The notes under the pieces: generated by a model | Databases searched by the model: none | What the model was told of the DNA's origin: nothing | What the model saw: only the letters and a program-made list of their open reading frames with translations | Made by a program: the position numbers and the translations under genes | Part shown: piece by piece, positions 18,003 to 26,517 of the stretch | How the letters are laid out: the number at the start of each line of letters is the position of its first letter | Numbering within the stretch: position 1 is the stretch's first letter | From: JAVKFY01 sp040223615 | GTDB taxonomy: Bacteria; Pseudomonadota; Alphaproteobacteria; GCA-2731375 | DNA length: 64,000 bases | Direction: 5' to 3' | Assembly (NCBI GenBank): GCA_040223615.1 | Contig: JAVKFY010000070.1 | Location: 1 to 64,000 of the forward strand

Positions 18003-19016
18003 ATGACACTGTTGACCAAGGTCGAAGAGATTTCCGACATCGCGTTCGGCTTCATGGGCTCCAAGGCGCTGTTCGCCGCGCTGCATCACGGCGTGTTCAC
18101 CAATCTGGCCGAGGGGGCGAAAACCGCCCCGGAGCTGGCCGCCGCGTCGGGCTTGCATACCGAGCGGGCGCGGACGCTGCTCACCGCGCTGGCGGCGCTG
18201 AAGCTGGTCTCCGTCGAGGGCGGCAAGTTCGCCAACTCGCCGGCGGCGGAAGCCTTCCTGGTACAGGGCGCGAAGCACGATTTCGGCGACTACCTGCGCC
18301 TGCAGGTCGATCGGCAGATGTATCGCATGCTCGACCAGATCGAGCTGGCGCTATCCGACGATCTTCCCGACGAGGCCACCAGTTCCTATGCCGAGTGGTT
18401 CGCCGATCCGGACGAGGCCGAGCTCTATTCGGAAAGCCAGCATGCCGGCTCGCTGGGCCCGGCGCGCGGGCTGGCCAAGGTCGTCGACCTGTCGGCGGCG
18501 CGGCGGCTGCTCGATGTCGGCGGCGGCACCGGGGCCTTCTCGATCACCTTGTGCCAGGCCTATCCGGACCTGCACGCGACCATCGTCGACTTCCCCAACG
18601 TCGCCAAGCTGGGGCGCGGCTACGTCGCCGATGCCGGCCTGCTGGACCGTATCGAGTATGTCCGCGGTGACGCGTTGAAGGCCGACTGGCCGGCGGATCA
18701 GGACGCGGTGCTGATGTCGTATCTGCTCTCCGGCGTGCCGGACAGCGAGCATGAGGGGCTGATCGCGCGGGCCTTCGACCACCTGGCGCCGGGCGGCAGG
18801 CTGCTGATCCACGACTTCGTGGTCCATGCCGACCGCACCGGCCCGAAGAACGCCGCGCTGTGGCAGCTTCAGCACACCGCCTTCACGCCGCACGCGCGCT
18901 CCATCGACGATGCCTGGCTGGCCAAGCGTCTCGAGGCGGCCGGCTTCGCCGACGTCGAGGTCGGCCCGATGATCCCCGGCATGACCATGCTGGCGCAGGG
19001 TACCAGGCCGGCCTGA
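18003..19016 (+). CDS. SAM-dependent methyltransferase, plant-type O-methyltransferase fold
   Basis: A 337-residue protein with an N-terminal winged-helix dimerisation domain (about 1-95) and a class I methyltransferase domain with motif I LLDVGGGTGAFSITL (near residue 175). It is related to acetylserotonin/hydroxyneurosporene-type O-methyltransferases. The segment that normally carries the catalytic His (LHDW-D) reads LLSGVPDSE, so the acid-base histidine appears to be replaced by serine; the target atom may not be a phenolic oxygen. It heads a likely operon with the MetE-like, hydrolase and flavin genes, from which it is separated by 75 bases with a hairpin. Confidence 0.88.
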   Translation: MTLLTKVEEISDIAFGFMGSKALFAALHHGVFTNLAEGAKTAPELAAASGLHTERARTLLTALAALKLVSVEGGKFANSPAAEAFLVQGAKHDFGDYLRLQVDRQMYRMLDQIELALSDDLPDEATSSYAEWFADPDEAELYSESQHAGSLGPARGLAKVVDLSAARRLLDVGGGTGAFSITLCQAYPDLHATIVDFPNVAKLGRGYVADAGLLDRIEYVRGDALKADWPADQDAVLMSYLLSGVPDSEHEGLIARAFDHLAPGGRLLIHDFVVHADRTGPKNAALWQLQHTAFTPHARSIDDAWLAKRLEAAGFADVEVGPMIPGMTMLAQGTRPA

Positions 19017-19022
19017 GGATGC

Positions 19023-19043
19023 GCCGCCGGCATTCCCGGCGGC
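19023..19043 (+). terminator. Hairpin between the methyltransferase and MetE-like genes
   Basis: Eight-base stem GCCGCCGG / CCGGCGGC with a five-base loop, just after the methyltransferase stop and before the MetE-like gene, followed by GGTAAAT rather than a U-tract. It may be a partial terminator or an mRNA processing/stability element setting different levels for the first gene and the coupled trio. Confidence 0.45.
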
Positions 19044-19091
19044 GGTAAATCCGTGTAGATAATCGGGAAAACCGCTACGGGAGACCGACCG

Positions 19092-20201
19092 ATGGCAGAC
19101 GCCCGTTTGCCTTACCGCGCCGACCACGTCGGCAGCCTGCTGCGCCCGCAGGCGCTGCGCGAAGCGCGCGCGCAACACGCTGCCGGGGCGATCTCCGACA
19201 ACGAACTGCACGGTATCGAGGATCGTGCCATCCAGGGTGCGATCGACAAGCAGGTCGAGGTCGGCCTGAAGGACGTGACCGACGGCGAGTTCCGCCGCGC
19301 CTTCTGGCATTTCGACTTCCTGCAGGAACTGGCCGGCGTGGAGGCCTTCGAGTCGGCGCAGGGCATCCAGTTCAAGGGCGGTATCCAGACCGCCGCCAAG
19401 GGCCTGCGCGTGGTCGGCAAGCTGGGCTGTGCCGACCACCCAATGATCGAGCACTTCAAGTTCGTGAAGTCGCACACCCGCGCGACGCCGAAGCAGACCA
19501 TTCCGTCGCCGTCGGTGCTGCACTTCCGCGGCGGCCGCAAGGCGGTCAGCACGGATGTCTATCCCGAGATGGACGCCTTCTACGACGACCTGGGCAAGGC
19601 CTACGCCAAGGCGGTGAAAGGCTTTGCCGACGCCGGTTGCCGCTACCTGCAGCTCGACGAGACCAACTTCACCTACCTGTGCGACCCGGACCAGCGCGCC
19701 ATGCTGGTCGAGCGCGGCGACGATCCGGACAAACTGCCGCAGATCTACGCCGACATGATCAACACCGCGATCGCCGGCCGGCCCGACGACATGACCATCT
19801 CGATGCACCTGTGTCGCGGCAACTTCCAGTCGTCGTGGATCGCGTCGGGCGGCTACGACCCGGTGGCCGACGTGCTGTTCAACCAGGTCGACGTCGACGC
19901 CTACTTCATGGAGTACGACGACGAACGCTCCGGCGGCTTCGAGCCGTTGCGCCTGGTGCCGAAGGGCAAGCGGGTGGTGCTCGGCGTGGTGACGTCCAAG
20001 GCCGGCGAGCTGGAGAGCGCCGACGCCATCAAGCGGCGGATCGACGAGGCGGCGACATTCTGCGACCTGGACCAGCTCTGCCTCAGTCCGCAATGCGGCT
20101 TCGCCAGTACCGAGGAGGGCAACCTGCTGTCGGAAGAACAGCAATGGGCCAAGCTGCGCCTTTGCGTCGAGGTCGCCGAGCAGGTCTGGGGTGGCCTGTG
20201 A
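19092..20201 (+). CDS. MetE-like (cobalamin-independent methionine synthase C-terminal domain) zinc methyltransferase
   Basis: A 369-residue single-domain relative of the catalytic half of MetE (YxjG/core-MetE type), without the N-terminal half that binds polyglutamyl folate in full MetE. All four zinc ligands are recognisable: H239 and C241 in HLCRGN, E274 in FMEYDDERSGG and C335 in SPQCGFAS. Such proteins transfer alkyl groups to a zinc-bound thiol; known relatives include folate-independent methionine synthases and epoxyalkane:coenzyme M transferase. Its stop overlaps the next gene's GTG start, so it is coupled to the hydrolase and then the flavin enzyme. That context suggests a dedicated catabolic or biosynthetic role rather than housekeeping methionine synthesis; the acceptor is unknown. 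Confidence 0.88.
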   Translation: MADARLPYRADHVGSLLRPQALREARAQHAAGAISDNELHGIEDRAIQGAIDKQVEVGLKDVTDGEFRRAFWHFDFLQELAGVEAFESAQGIQFKGGIQTAAKGLRVVGKLGCADHPMIEHFKFVKSHTRATPKQTIPSPSVLHFRGGRKAVSTDVYPEMDAFYDDLGKAYAKAVKGFADAGCRYLQLDETNFTYLCDPDQRAMLVERGDDPDKLPQIYADMINTAIAGRPDDMTISMHLCRGNFQSSWIASGGYDPVADVLFNQVDVDAYFMEYDDERSGGFEPLRLVPKGKRVVLGVVTSKAGELESADAIKRRIDEAATFCDLDQLCLSPQCGFASTEEGNLLSEEQQWAKLRLCVEVAEQVWGGL

Positions 20202-21166
20202 GTGCGCTTGAAAGCGTCGACCACCGCGTCCCATCGGGCCGTGAAGGCCTCAACCTGCTGGTGCGCAACAAGCGGCCCGCCGACCTCGGCAAGGTCGGAC
20301 CGGAACGCACGGTGCTGTTCGTGCACGGCGCGACCTATGCGTCATCGATCACCTTCGACTATCCGGTCGACGGCACTTCGTGGATGGACCGGCTGGCCGC
20401 TGCCGGCTTCGACGTCTGGTGCGTCGACCTGCTGGGCTACGGCGGTTCCGACCGGCCACCGGAGATGGACCGGCCGGCGGCCGACAACGCGCCGCTGACC
20501 GACACCGCCGAGGCGGAGGCCGACGTGGTCCGCGCCATCGACTTCATCCGCCAGCGGACCGGCGTCGAGCGGCTCAGCCTGATCGGCTACTCCTGGGGCA
20601 CCGCGATCGGCGGCGGCGTCGCCAGCCGGCACCCGGAATTGATCGAGCGGCTGGTGCTGTCAGGGGTGCTGTGGTTGCGGGTCGGCGGCGGCCAGGTCGC
20701 CGCCGGCGGCATCCCCGGCGCCTATCGCGAGGTCGACGCCGAGGCCGCGACCAAGCGCTGGACCGTGACGTTGAGCGCGGCGCAGAAGGACGCCGTGGTA
20801 CCGGCCGGCTTCGTCGAACAGTGGGCGGCCGACGCCATCGCCTCCGATCCGAAGAGCGGCGAGAGCGATCCGCCGCGCCTGCGCGCACCGGCCGGCGTGG
20901 TGAAGGACGTGATCGAGCACTGGTCGGTGGATAAGCCGACCTACGACCCCGCCGCGATCCGGGCGCCGACGCTGTGCGTCGTCGGCGAGTGGGACCGCGA
21001 GACCGTGCCGGAGAAGGGCCTGGAGGTGTTCAACCTGCTGGAGAACGCCGCCGACCGGCGCTACGTGGTGGTCGGGCGCGCCACCCACACACTCCTGCTG
21101 GAAAACAATCGCCTGGCGTTGCATCGCACCGTCGAGGGCTTCCTGAAGGAAGGCTGGGGCGGGTGA
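20198..21166 (+). CDS. Alpha/beta-fold hydrolase (intact catalytic triad)
   Basis: A 322-residue hydrolase with oxyanion motif FVHGATY (near residue 41), nucleophile S132 in GYSWGT, an acid in VVGEWDRE (around residue 271) and His297 in RATHTLLLE. A helical lid lies between about 170 and 255. The GTG start overlaps the MetE-like stop (GTGA), and its own stop overlaps the GTG of the flavin enzyme, so three genes are translated as a coupled unit. Probably cleaves an ester, thioester or C-C bond in the pathway served by this operon; the substrate is unknown. Confidence 0.9.
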   Translation: MSALESVDHRVPSGREGLNLLVRNKRPADLGKVGPERTVLFVHGATYASSITFDYPVDGTSWMDRLAAAGFDVWCVDLLGYGGSDRPPEMDRPAADNAPLTDTAEAEADVVRAIDFIRQRTGVERLSLIGYSWGTAIGGGVASRHPELIERLVLSGVLWLRVGGGQVAAGGIPGAYREVDAEAATKRWTVTLSAAQKDAVVPAGFVEQWAADAIASDPKSGESDPPRLRAPAGVVKDVIEHWSVDKPTYDPAAIRAPTLCVVGEWDRETVPEKGLEVFNLLENAADRRYVVVGRATHTLLLENNRLALHRTVEGFLKEGWGG

Positions 21167-22185
21167 AAATCGGCGTCTTCGACCATCTCGACGCGTCGGG
21201 CCGGGCGCTCGACACGTGTTTCAACGAGCGGCTGGCGATGCTGGCGCGCTATGACGCGGCGGGATTGTACGGCTACCACCTTGCCGAGCACCACGCGACG
21301 CCGCTGGGCATCGCGCCCAGCCCATCGGTGTTCCTGGCCGCCGCCGCGCAGCACACCAGGCAACTCCGCCTCGGGCCGACGGTGTTCTGCCTGCCGCTCT
21401 ATCATCCTGTCCGGCTGTTCGAGGAAATCTGCATGCTCGACCAGCTCTCCGGCGGGCGCTTCCAGTTCGGCATCGGCCGCGGCATCTCGCCGATCGAGGC
21501 CGGCTACTACGGTCTCGCCGCCGACGAACTGCCGAAGATGTTCGAGGAGGGGCTCGACCTGATCCTGGCGGCGCTAGCCGGCGGCGAGGGCGGCGAGCTG
21601 ACCCACAAGGGCACCTACTACAACGTTGCGGGCATGCCGCTGGAGCTATGGCCGGTGCAGCGCCCGCATCCGCCGCTGTGGTACGGCATCGTGCGCCCGG
21701 ACCGGGTCGACTGGCTGGCCGCGCGTTCGGTCAACCTGCTGTCGAACCGGCCGGCCGACGCGGTCAAGCCGATCACCGACGCCTACCGCGCCGCCTGGGC
21801 CAAGACCGGCCGCGCGGCCGCCGACCTGCCGCTGATGGGCATCACCCGCCACCTGGTGCTGGCCGAGACCGACGCGAAAGCGCTGGCGGTCGCCGAGCGC
21901 GCCTACCAGCCGTGGCGGCACGCCTTCTTCAAGCTGTGGGAGAAACACGGCGCGGCGCCGGTCGGCGTGGTGCTGCCGGAGACCTATGCCGGCGCCGTGG
22001 AGCTGGGCATCGCGCACGCCGGCAGCCCCGACACCGTGCTGGCCGCGCTGACCGACGACCTGACCCGCGCCGGGGCCACCTACGCCGTCTTGCGCTTCGT
22101 CTTCGGCGACATGAGCGCGGCGGAGATGGAACGTTCGTTCGGCCTGTTCGAACAGCACCTGCAACCGGCGATCGAGGCGCTTTGA
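21163..22185 (+). CDS. LLM-class (luciferase-like) flavin-dependent monooxygenase
   Basis: A 340-residue bacterial-luciferase-type TIM barrel using FMNH2 or F420. It begins VKIGVFDHLDASGR, and the family stretch GLYGYHLAEHH near residue 35 is followed by RLGPTVFCLPLYHPVRLFEEICMLDQLSGGR in pieces typical of the group, then FGIGRGISPIEAGYYG. The GTG start is fixed by the GTGA overlap with the hydrolase; an upstream reading would duplicate hydrolase sequence. It ends the methyltransferase/MetE-like/hydrolase operon. An oxygenation or dealkylation step is inferred. No flavin reductase gene is adjacent. Confidence 0.9.
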   Translation: MKIGVFDHLDASGRALDTCFNERLAMLARYDAAGLYGYHLAEHHATPLGIAPSPSVFLAAAAQHTRQLRLGPTVFCLPLYHPVRLFEEICMLDQLSGGRFQFGIGRGISPIEAGYYGLAADELPKMFEEGLDLILAALAGGEGGELTHKGTYYNVAGMPLELWPVQRPHPPLWYGIVRPDRVDWLAARSVNLLSNRPADAVKPITDAYRAAWAKTGRAAADLPLMGITRHLVLAETDAKALAVAERAYQPWRHAFFKLWEKHGAAPVGVVLPETYAGAVELGIAHAGSPDTVLAALTDDLTRAGATYAVLRFVFGDMSAAEMERSFGLFEQHLQPAIEAL

Positions 22186-22264
22186 TTTGTCGCATTCCGC
22201 TGCGTCGCCCAGCGCGCTAGACAGCATTCGTTGACGAACCCAGGCGATCGAGGAAGGGAACACG

Positions 22265-22552
22265 ATGGCGAACGAGGGGTATCACGAGCCGGTCGACGAG
22301 CTGTCCGACGAGACGAAGGACATGCACCGGGCGATCATCTCGCTGATGGAGGAACTGGAAGCGGTCGACTGGTACAACCAGCGCGTCGACGCCTGCAAGG
22401 ACCCGGACCTGAAGGCGATCCTGGCGCACAATCGTGACGAGGAAAAGGAACACGCAGCCATGGTGCTGGAATGGATCCGTCGTCGCGACGGGAAGTTGGA
22501 CGAGGAGCTGCGCGACTACCTGTTCACCGACAAGGAGATCGCGCACAAGTAG
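22265..22552 (+). CDS. EncFtn-family ferritin without encapsulin-targeting tail
   Basis: A 95-residue protein closely matching the encapsulated ferritin of Rhodospirillum rubrum as I recall it. EncFtn forms a ring of dimers with a ferroxidase site at the dimer interface. The expected ligands are present: E30, E60 and H63, plus Y37, in EELEAVDWYNQR and NRDEEKEHA; the entry-site residues E29, E32 and W36 are also kept. The R. rubrum protein goes on with a C-terminal peptide that docks inside an encapsulin shell. Here the protein stops at DYLFTDKEIAHK and no encapsulin gene follows. Instead an MFS transporter gene begins nine bases after the stop. Probable role: cytosolic ferrous iron oxidation or detoxification. 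Confidence 0.93.
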   Translation: MANEGYHEPVDELSDETKDMHRAIISLMEELEAVDWYNQRVDACKDPDLKAILAHNRDEEKEHAAMVLEWIRRRDGKLDEELRDYLFTDKEIAHK

Positions 22553-22561
22553 GGTTGGGCG

Positions 22562-23893
22562 ATGACGACCTCGGCGGCGCCCGGCGAAGGCCTGGCCCAT
22601 CGGCTCTACGACCTGGCGGTGAGCGAGGACGACGCGCGGCTGTGCCGCGATATCCCCGATGCGCAGTGCGATGCGCAGCCGAAGGCCTTCGTGCTGCAGG
22701 TCGCGGCGCAGGCCATGGCGTCGACCGGCGACGCCCTTGCCGACCCCAAGGTGGTGCTGCCGTGGGTGCTGGGCGCGGTCGGCGCGCCGGCCTTCCTCAC
22801 TGGCCTGCTGGTGCCGATCCGCGAGTCGCTGGCGCTGCTGCCGCAGATCCTGGTTGGCGGCGTGCTGCGCCGCTTTCCGGTGCGCAAGTGGTTCTGGGCC
22901 GGCGGCAGCGTGGTCGAGGGCAGCTGTATCCTCGGCATGGCGCTGGTGGCGCTGTCGGGCTGGTCCGGCGCGGCGGCGGGCTGGGCCATCGTGGCGCTGC
23001 TCACCGTCTTCGCGCTGGCCCGCGGCGTCGCCTCGATCGCGGCCAAGGACACGCTGGGCAAGACCGTCTCCAAGGGCCGGCGCGGCCGGGTCGGCGGCTA
23101 CGCCTCGACGATCTCGGGCCTGGCCGCCGGCGCCGTCGGCCTGTACCTGGCGCTGAGCCCGGACCAGACCCGGCCCGACTGGGTGCTGTACGCCATGCTG
23201 GCGGCGGCCGGCGTGGCCTGGTTCGCGGCGGCGGCGACCTATGCCGGCATCGACGAGTATCCCGGCGCCACCGACGGCGGGCGCGGGGTCGGTGATCTGG
23301 TGCGCGACCAGGTCGTGTTGCTGATGCGCGACCGGGAGCTACAGAAATTCCTGGCAGCCCGGGCGCTGATGATCTCGACCGCGCTGTCCGGGCCGTTCTA
23401 CGTGACGCTGGCGCAGCGCGAGGCCGGCGCCGACCTGGCCGGCCTGGGCTGGCTGATGGTCGCCTCGGGCCTGGCCGGCAGCGTCAGCGCCTCGATCTGG
23501 GGCAAGTCGGCCGACCGCTCCAGCCGGGTGACCATGGCCACCGCCGCGGCGCTGGCCGGTGTCCTCGGCTGCGCGGTGCTGCTGGCCCTGGTGCTGGCGC
23601 CGGCGGTGACGCAATCCATCGTGTTCTACGCCGGCGTGCTGTTCGTGCTGGCGGTCGCGCATGCCGGCGTGCGCATCGGCCGCAAGACCCACGTCATCGA
23701 CCTCGCCGGCGGCGACCGCAAGGCGGAATACGTGGCGCTGTCCAACACCTTGATCGGCGTGCTGCTGCTGGTGGTCGGCGGGCTTACCGGCGCGCTGGCG
23801 CATGTCGGCGTCGAGGCCGCGCTGGCGGCCCTGTCCGTCCTGGCGCTGGCCGGTGCCGCCCTGGCACTGACCATGACCCACGCGCAGGCGTGA
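22562..23893 (+). CDS. MFS transporter coupled to the EncFtn ferritin
   Basis: A 443-residue membrane protein with about twelve hydrophobic segments after a hydrophilic N-terminus of about 60 residues (containing the Cys pair in LCRDIPDAQCDAQ). The MFS-style loop RRFPVRKWFW follows an early pair of helices, and the second half repeats the pattern with GKSADRSSRV. It starts nine bases after the EncFtn stop, so both are almost certainly on one mRNA. By analogy with ferritin-like domains fused to iron exporters (MbfA), an iron efflux or iron-linked transport role is inferred. Nothing in the sequence itself fixes the substrate. It converges with the toroid protein gene. Confidence 0.88.
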   Translation: MTTSAAPGEGLAHRLYDLAVSEDDARLCRDIPDAQCDAQPKAFVLQVAAQAMASTGDALADPKVVLPWVLGAVGAPAFLTGLLVPIRESLALLPQILVGGVLRRFPVRKWFWAGGSVVEGSCILGMALVALSGWSGAAAGWAIVALLTVFALARGVASIAAKDTLGKTVSKGRRGRVGGYASTISGLAAGAVGLYLALSPDQTRPDWVLYAMLAAAGVAWFAAAATYAGIDEYPGATDGGRGVGDLVRDQVVLLMRDRELQKFLAARALMISTALSGPFYVTLAQREAGADLAGLGWLMVASGLAGSVSASIWGKSADRSSRVTMATAAALAGVLGCAVLLALVLAPAVTQSIVFYAGVLFVLAVAHAGVRIGRKTHVIDLAGGDRKAEYVALSNTLIGVLLLVVGGLTGALAHVGVEAALAALSVLALAGAALALTMTHAQA

Positions 23894-23896
23894 GGC

Positions 23897-25105
23897 TCAG
23901 GCCAGGTCGAGCTCCATGAACTGGGCGTCGATCAGGAACTTGGCGGCCCAGTTCAGATACTCGAAACGGCCGTAGTCGCCGTCGACCGGGAACGAGCCGG
24001 CGACCGCGCCGACCCGATCCGGGTCGCCCTCGGTCACCATGGTGCGCCGGACAAAGCCGTTCAGCGCCAGCCCGGCGTCGCGCCAGGCGGGCTCGCCGGT
24101 CCAGGCATGCAGGTCGAGAAAGTTGGCGGCGTTCTGCACCGCGCCGGTCAGACAGACCCAGGAAACCGCCGGGCTCCAATCCTCGCGCAGCCGGCCGGGC
24201 AACTTGCCGTCCGGGCCGACGCAGCCGCGCAGGCCTTCGCCGACGGTGATCGCGGAGCTCAGCAGCGCTGCATCCTGGTTGAACCGGTAGCCCTCGATGA
24301 AGCCGCGCAGGGCGTAGCCCAGCGTATGGGTCAGCGGCTGGCTCGGATCGGTCAGGCAGCAGTCGGCGATCCAGCCGTTCGGCCGTATGTTGCCAGCCGC
24401 CCAGCTCATCTGGCGCAGTGCCGCCTCGCCGTAGCCGTGGCCCGGCGCGACCCGTTCCGCCTCCAACAGCCCCCAGGCGACGTGGGTCTCGTAGGTCTTC
24501 TCACCCGGTTTGGTGAACGGCGAGGGAAAGCGGCGCCAGCAGCCGTCGTCGTCCTGGTTGTCACGCAGCCAGGCGGCGGCGCGGTGCATCGCGTCGAGGT
24601 CGCGCGCCGCGCCGCTGTCGGCCGCGGCGGCAGCGAGGCCGATCAGGATCTGCCCGGTATTGAAGGTGGTGGGCACGGCGCTGGCGGTGATCATGCCGCC
24701 CTGGAAAGCGCCGTCGGGCATCTGGATCGCGATCAGCCAGTCGACCATGCGCCGGGCGCGCTCGGCATAGTCGGCCTTCCCGGTGCGCCGGGCCAGCTCG
24801 AAGAAGGTCGGCACGATATAGCCGGTGGTCTCCGGATAGGACGGGCTCCAGCCGGTATTCAGGCTGAAGTGGCGGGCGACGCCGCCGTCGACCGGAGTCG
24901 AGCGATCCTGCGCCCGGCACAACCACTGGCCGGCGAGTTCCGCCGCGCGCGCGGCCCCGCAGTCGGCCGGCGGCAGGCCGCGGGCGTTCTCGCTGCGCAC
25001 CTGCTTGGCGGCGTCGGACAGCTTCGCCTCGGCCTCGTGCCGGCGGTAGGCGTCGAGCAGCGGATCGGGGATCAGCCGCTTCAGCAGGTCGCGCGCCAGG
25101 CTCAC
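23897..25105 (-). CDS. Alpha/alpha-toroid (six-hairpin) protein, possible polysaccharide-modifying enzyme
   Basis: A 402-residue protein without signal peptide. From about residue 50 on it shows repeated helical-hairpin motifs of the (alpha/alpha)6 toroid type seen in terpene cyclases, C5-epimerases and glycosidases: TGWSPSYPETTGYIVPTFFELA, MVDWLIAIQMPDGAFQGG, FNTGQILIGL, AAWLRDNQDDDGCW and THVAWGLLEA in order. The QMPDGAF and NQDDDGCW pieces resemble QW-like repeats. Its start overlaps the stop of the AAC(3)-like acetyltransferase by four bases. The pair suggests modification of an amino sugar or surface glycan, but I know no characterised close relative. Confidence 0.8.
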   Translation of the reverse strand: MSLARDLLKRLIPDPLLDAYRRHEAEAKLSDAAKQVRSENARGLPPADCGAARAAELAGQWLCRAQDRSTPVDGGVARHFSLNTGWSPSYPETTGYIVPTFFELARRTGKADYAERARRMVDWLIAIQMPDGAFQGGMITASAVPTTFNTGQILIGLAAAAADSGAARDLDAMHRAAAWLRDNQDDDGCWRRFPSPFTKPGEKTYETHVAWGLLEAERVAPGHGYGEAALRQMSWAAGNIRPNGWIADCCLTDPSQPLTHTLGYALRGFIEGYRFNQDAALLSSAITVGEGLRGCVGPDGKLPGRLREDWSPAVSWVCLTGAVQNAANFLDLHAWTGEPAWRDAGLALNGFVRRTMVTEGDPDRVGAVAGSFPVDGDYGRFEYLNWAAKFLIDAQFMELDLA

Positions 25106-26049
25106 GGGCTCGGTGCCTTGTCGCGCAGATCGTCGGCGGTAGAGTAGATGGTGATGCCCTGGCGCGCCAGCTTGGCGGTCTCGTCATAGAGCCGCCGCGC
25201 CGGCAGCAGCCAGCTCCGGGCCTCGCAGACCTGGTGCCAGGTGAGACCGGCGTTGCGTTCGAACCAGTCGGTGTAGAAGGCGCGGATGGCTTCGTTTACC
25301 GGATAGTCGATGCGCGTCCTGGAGACCGCGCTGTCGTGCGCGTTGCAGCTCATCTCGTGCACCGGGCCGGCGCTGTCGCGGCAGCGCACGGTGATTGGCG
25401 AGTCGGTGGTGTAGACCCGCAGCGGGAAGTCCGGCTCGATGTCCTCCACGCAGTGGTAGAAGGTGACGTTGCCGAGATTGGTGCCCAGCCCGAGCAGCCA
25501 GGCGTCGTGGTTCAGGCTCTCCGCCATCGGCGAGCCAGGGCCGAAGTTGCTGCCGCAGGTGTGGTGGGTGTCGACGAGCTGATGTGCCAGCGGGCCGATG
25601 GCGCCGAAGGAGTGGGTCGGGTGCACGCTGCGCACCAGACCGGGGAAGCGCCGGAAGGCCTCCGGGATGGCGCCGAGGTTGGAGCGCGACTCGGCGGCAT
25701 CGAAGGCGACGTCGTCGCCGGCCGCGGCCTGGCTGAGGGTGGCGTGCATGGTGCCGGGGATGGTGTAGGTCGGCACCAGCAAGGTACCGCCACGGTCGCG
25801 CACCACGCTGTCCACCAGGGCCTGGGCGACCGCGTCGGGCCCGCCCTCGACGAAACCGATCGCCTTCAGCGAACTGTGCAGCAGCAACACCGCGTTGTCG
25901 GGCAGCGGCAGCCGGTCGAGGTCGGCCTTCAGCTCGGTCGCGGTGAAATGCCGGCGCGTGCCGGCCAACTCGCGTTGACGACGCCATTTCGCGACCTGGT
26001 TCGGCAGGAAATACACCGCCGGCCGCAACGCGTCCTTCAGTCGCCCCAT
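25102..26049 (-). CDS. AAC(3)-family N-acetyltransferase (YokD/FrbF-type)
   Basis: A 315-residue member of the antibiotic N-acetyltransferase family (aminoglycoside 3-N-acetyltransferase fold). Characteristic pieces are LLLHSSLKAIGFVEGGPDAV (residues about 55-74), GTLLVPTYT, RSVHPTHSFGAIGP (with the conserved catalytic-type histidine) and GSPMAESLNHDAWLLGLG. Members act on aminoglycosides, but many chromosomal ones acetylate amino sugars or other amines. Coupling to the toroid gene argues for a glycan or metabolite role rather than resistance. The start ATG at 26049 opens the two-gene unit. Confidence 0.85.
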   Translation of the reverse strand: MGRLKDALRPAVYFLPNQVAKWRRQRELAGTRRHFTATELKADLDRLPLPDNAVLLLHSSLKAIGFVEGGPDAVAQALVDSVVRDRGGTLLVPTYTIPGTMHATLSQAAAGDDVAFDAAESRSNLGAIPEAFRRFPGLVRSVHPTHSFGAIGPLAHQLVDTHHTCGSNFGPGSPMAESLNHDAWLLGLGTNLGNVTFYHCVEDIEPDFPLRVYTTDSPITVRCRDSAGPVHEMSCNAHDSAVSRTRIDYPVNEAIRAFYTDWFERNAGLTWHQVCEARSWLLPARRLYDETAKLARQGITIYSTADDLRDKAPSP

Positions 26050-26394
26050 CGTGCCTCGCTTCCGCCCGGGCTATTGCCTCTCATCGCCCACCGTTCGCAT
26101 GAAGAGCGTAAAGCAAGCGTCACCAGCGATGGCCGCGGACACCACGCACGTTCCTTATCGAGCGGTCATATGCCTGTCAACGTGAGGGGGATCGCGCCCG
26201 CATTTCGCTTCGTCGGTCGTGTGCACAGGTCATCGCTCAGACCGACTTGGTGGCGCCCCGGTTTGACGAGACACCGGAGCATGGACGCGTCTTTCAAGGT
26301 GGCTTGCCGAGCCGTAGCTCGCGGATCACAAAGTCCGCCATTGCCCTATGCGGGATCCGGCGTGGCAGCCTTGTCACACTTCGCGAGCGAAGGC
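26050..26394. other. Non-coding stretch between the acetyltransferase gene and tRNA-Ala
   Basis: About 345 bases of lower coding potential with no supported gene. It contains a short hairpin (CTTCGC / GCGAAG, 26379-26392) directly 3' of the tRNA on the minus strand, which could be its terminator or a processing signal. Otherwise I see nothing. Confidence 0.5.
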
Positions 26395-26470
<76 letters not shown>

Positions 26471-26517
26471 GTCCACAAGCCTCCGGCCGACGCGGGCGCG
26501 CCGGCGCGAGGTCCGCC

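Noticed and set aside
25102..26049. Aminoglycoside resistance gene
   Set aside because: The fold is AAC(3)-like, but the chromosomal setting and coupling to a toroid enzyme give no support for a resistance role.
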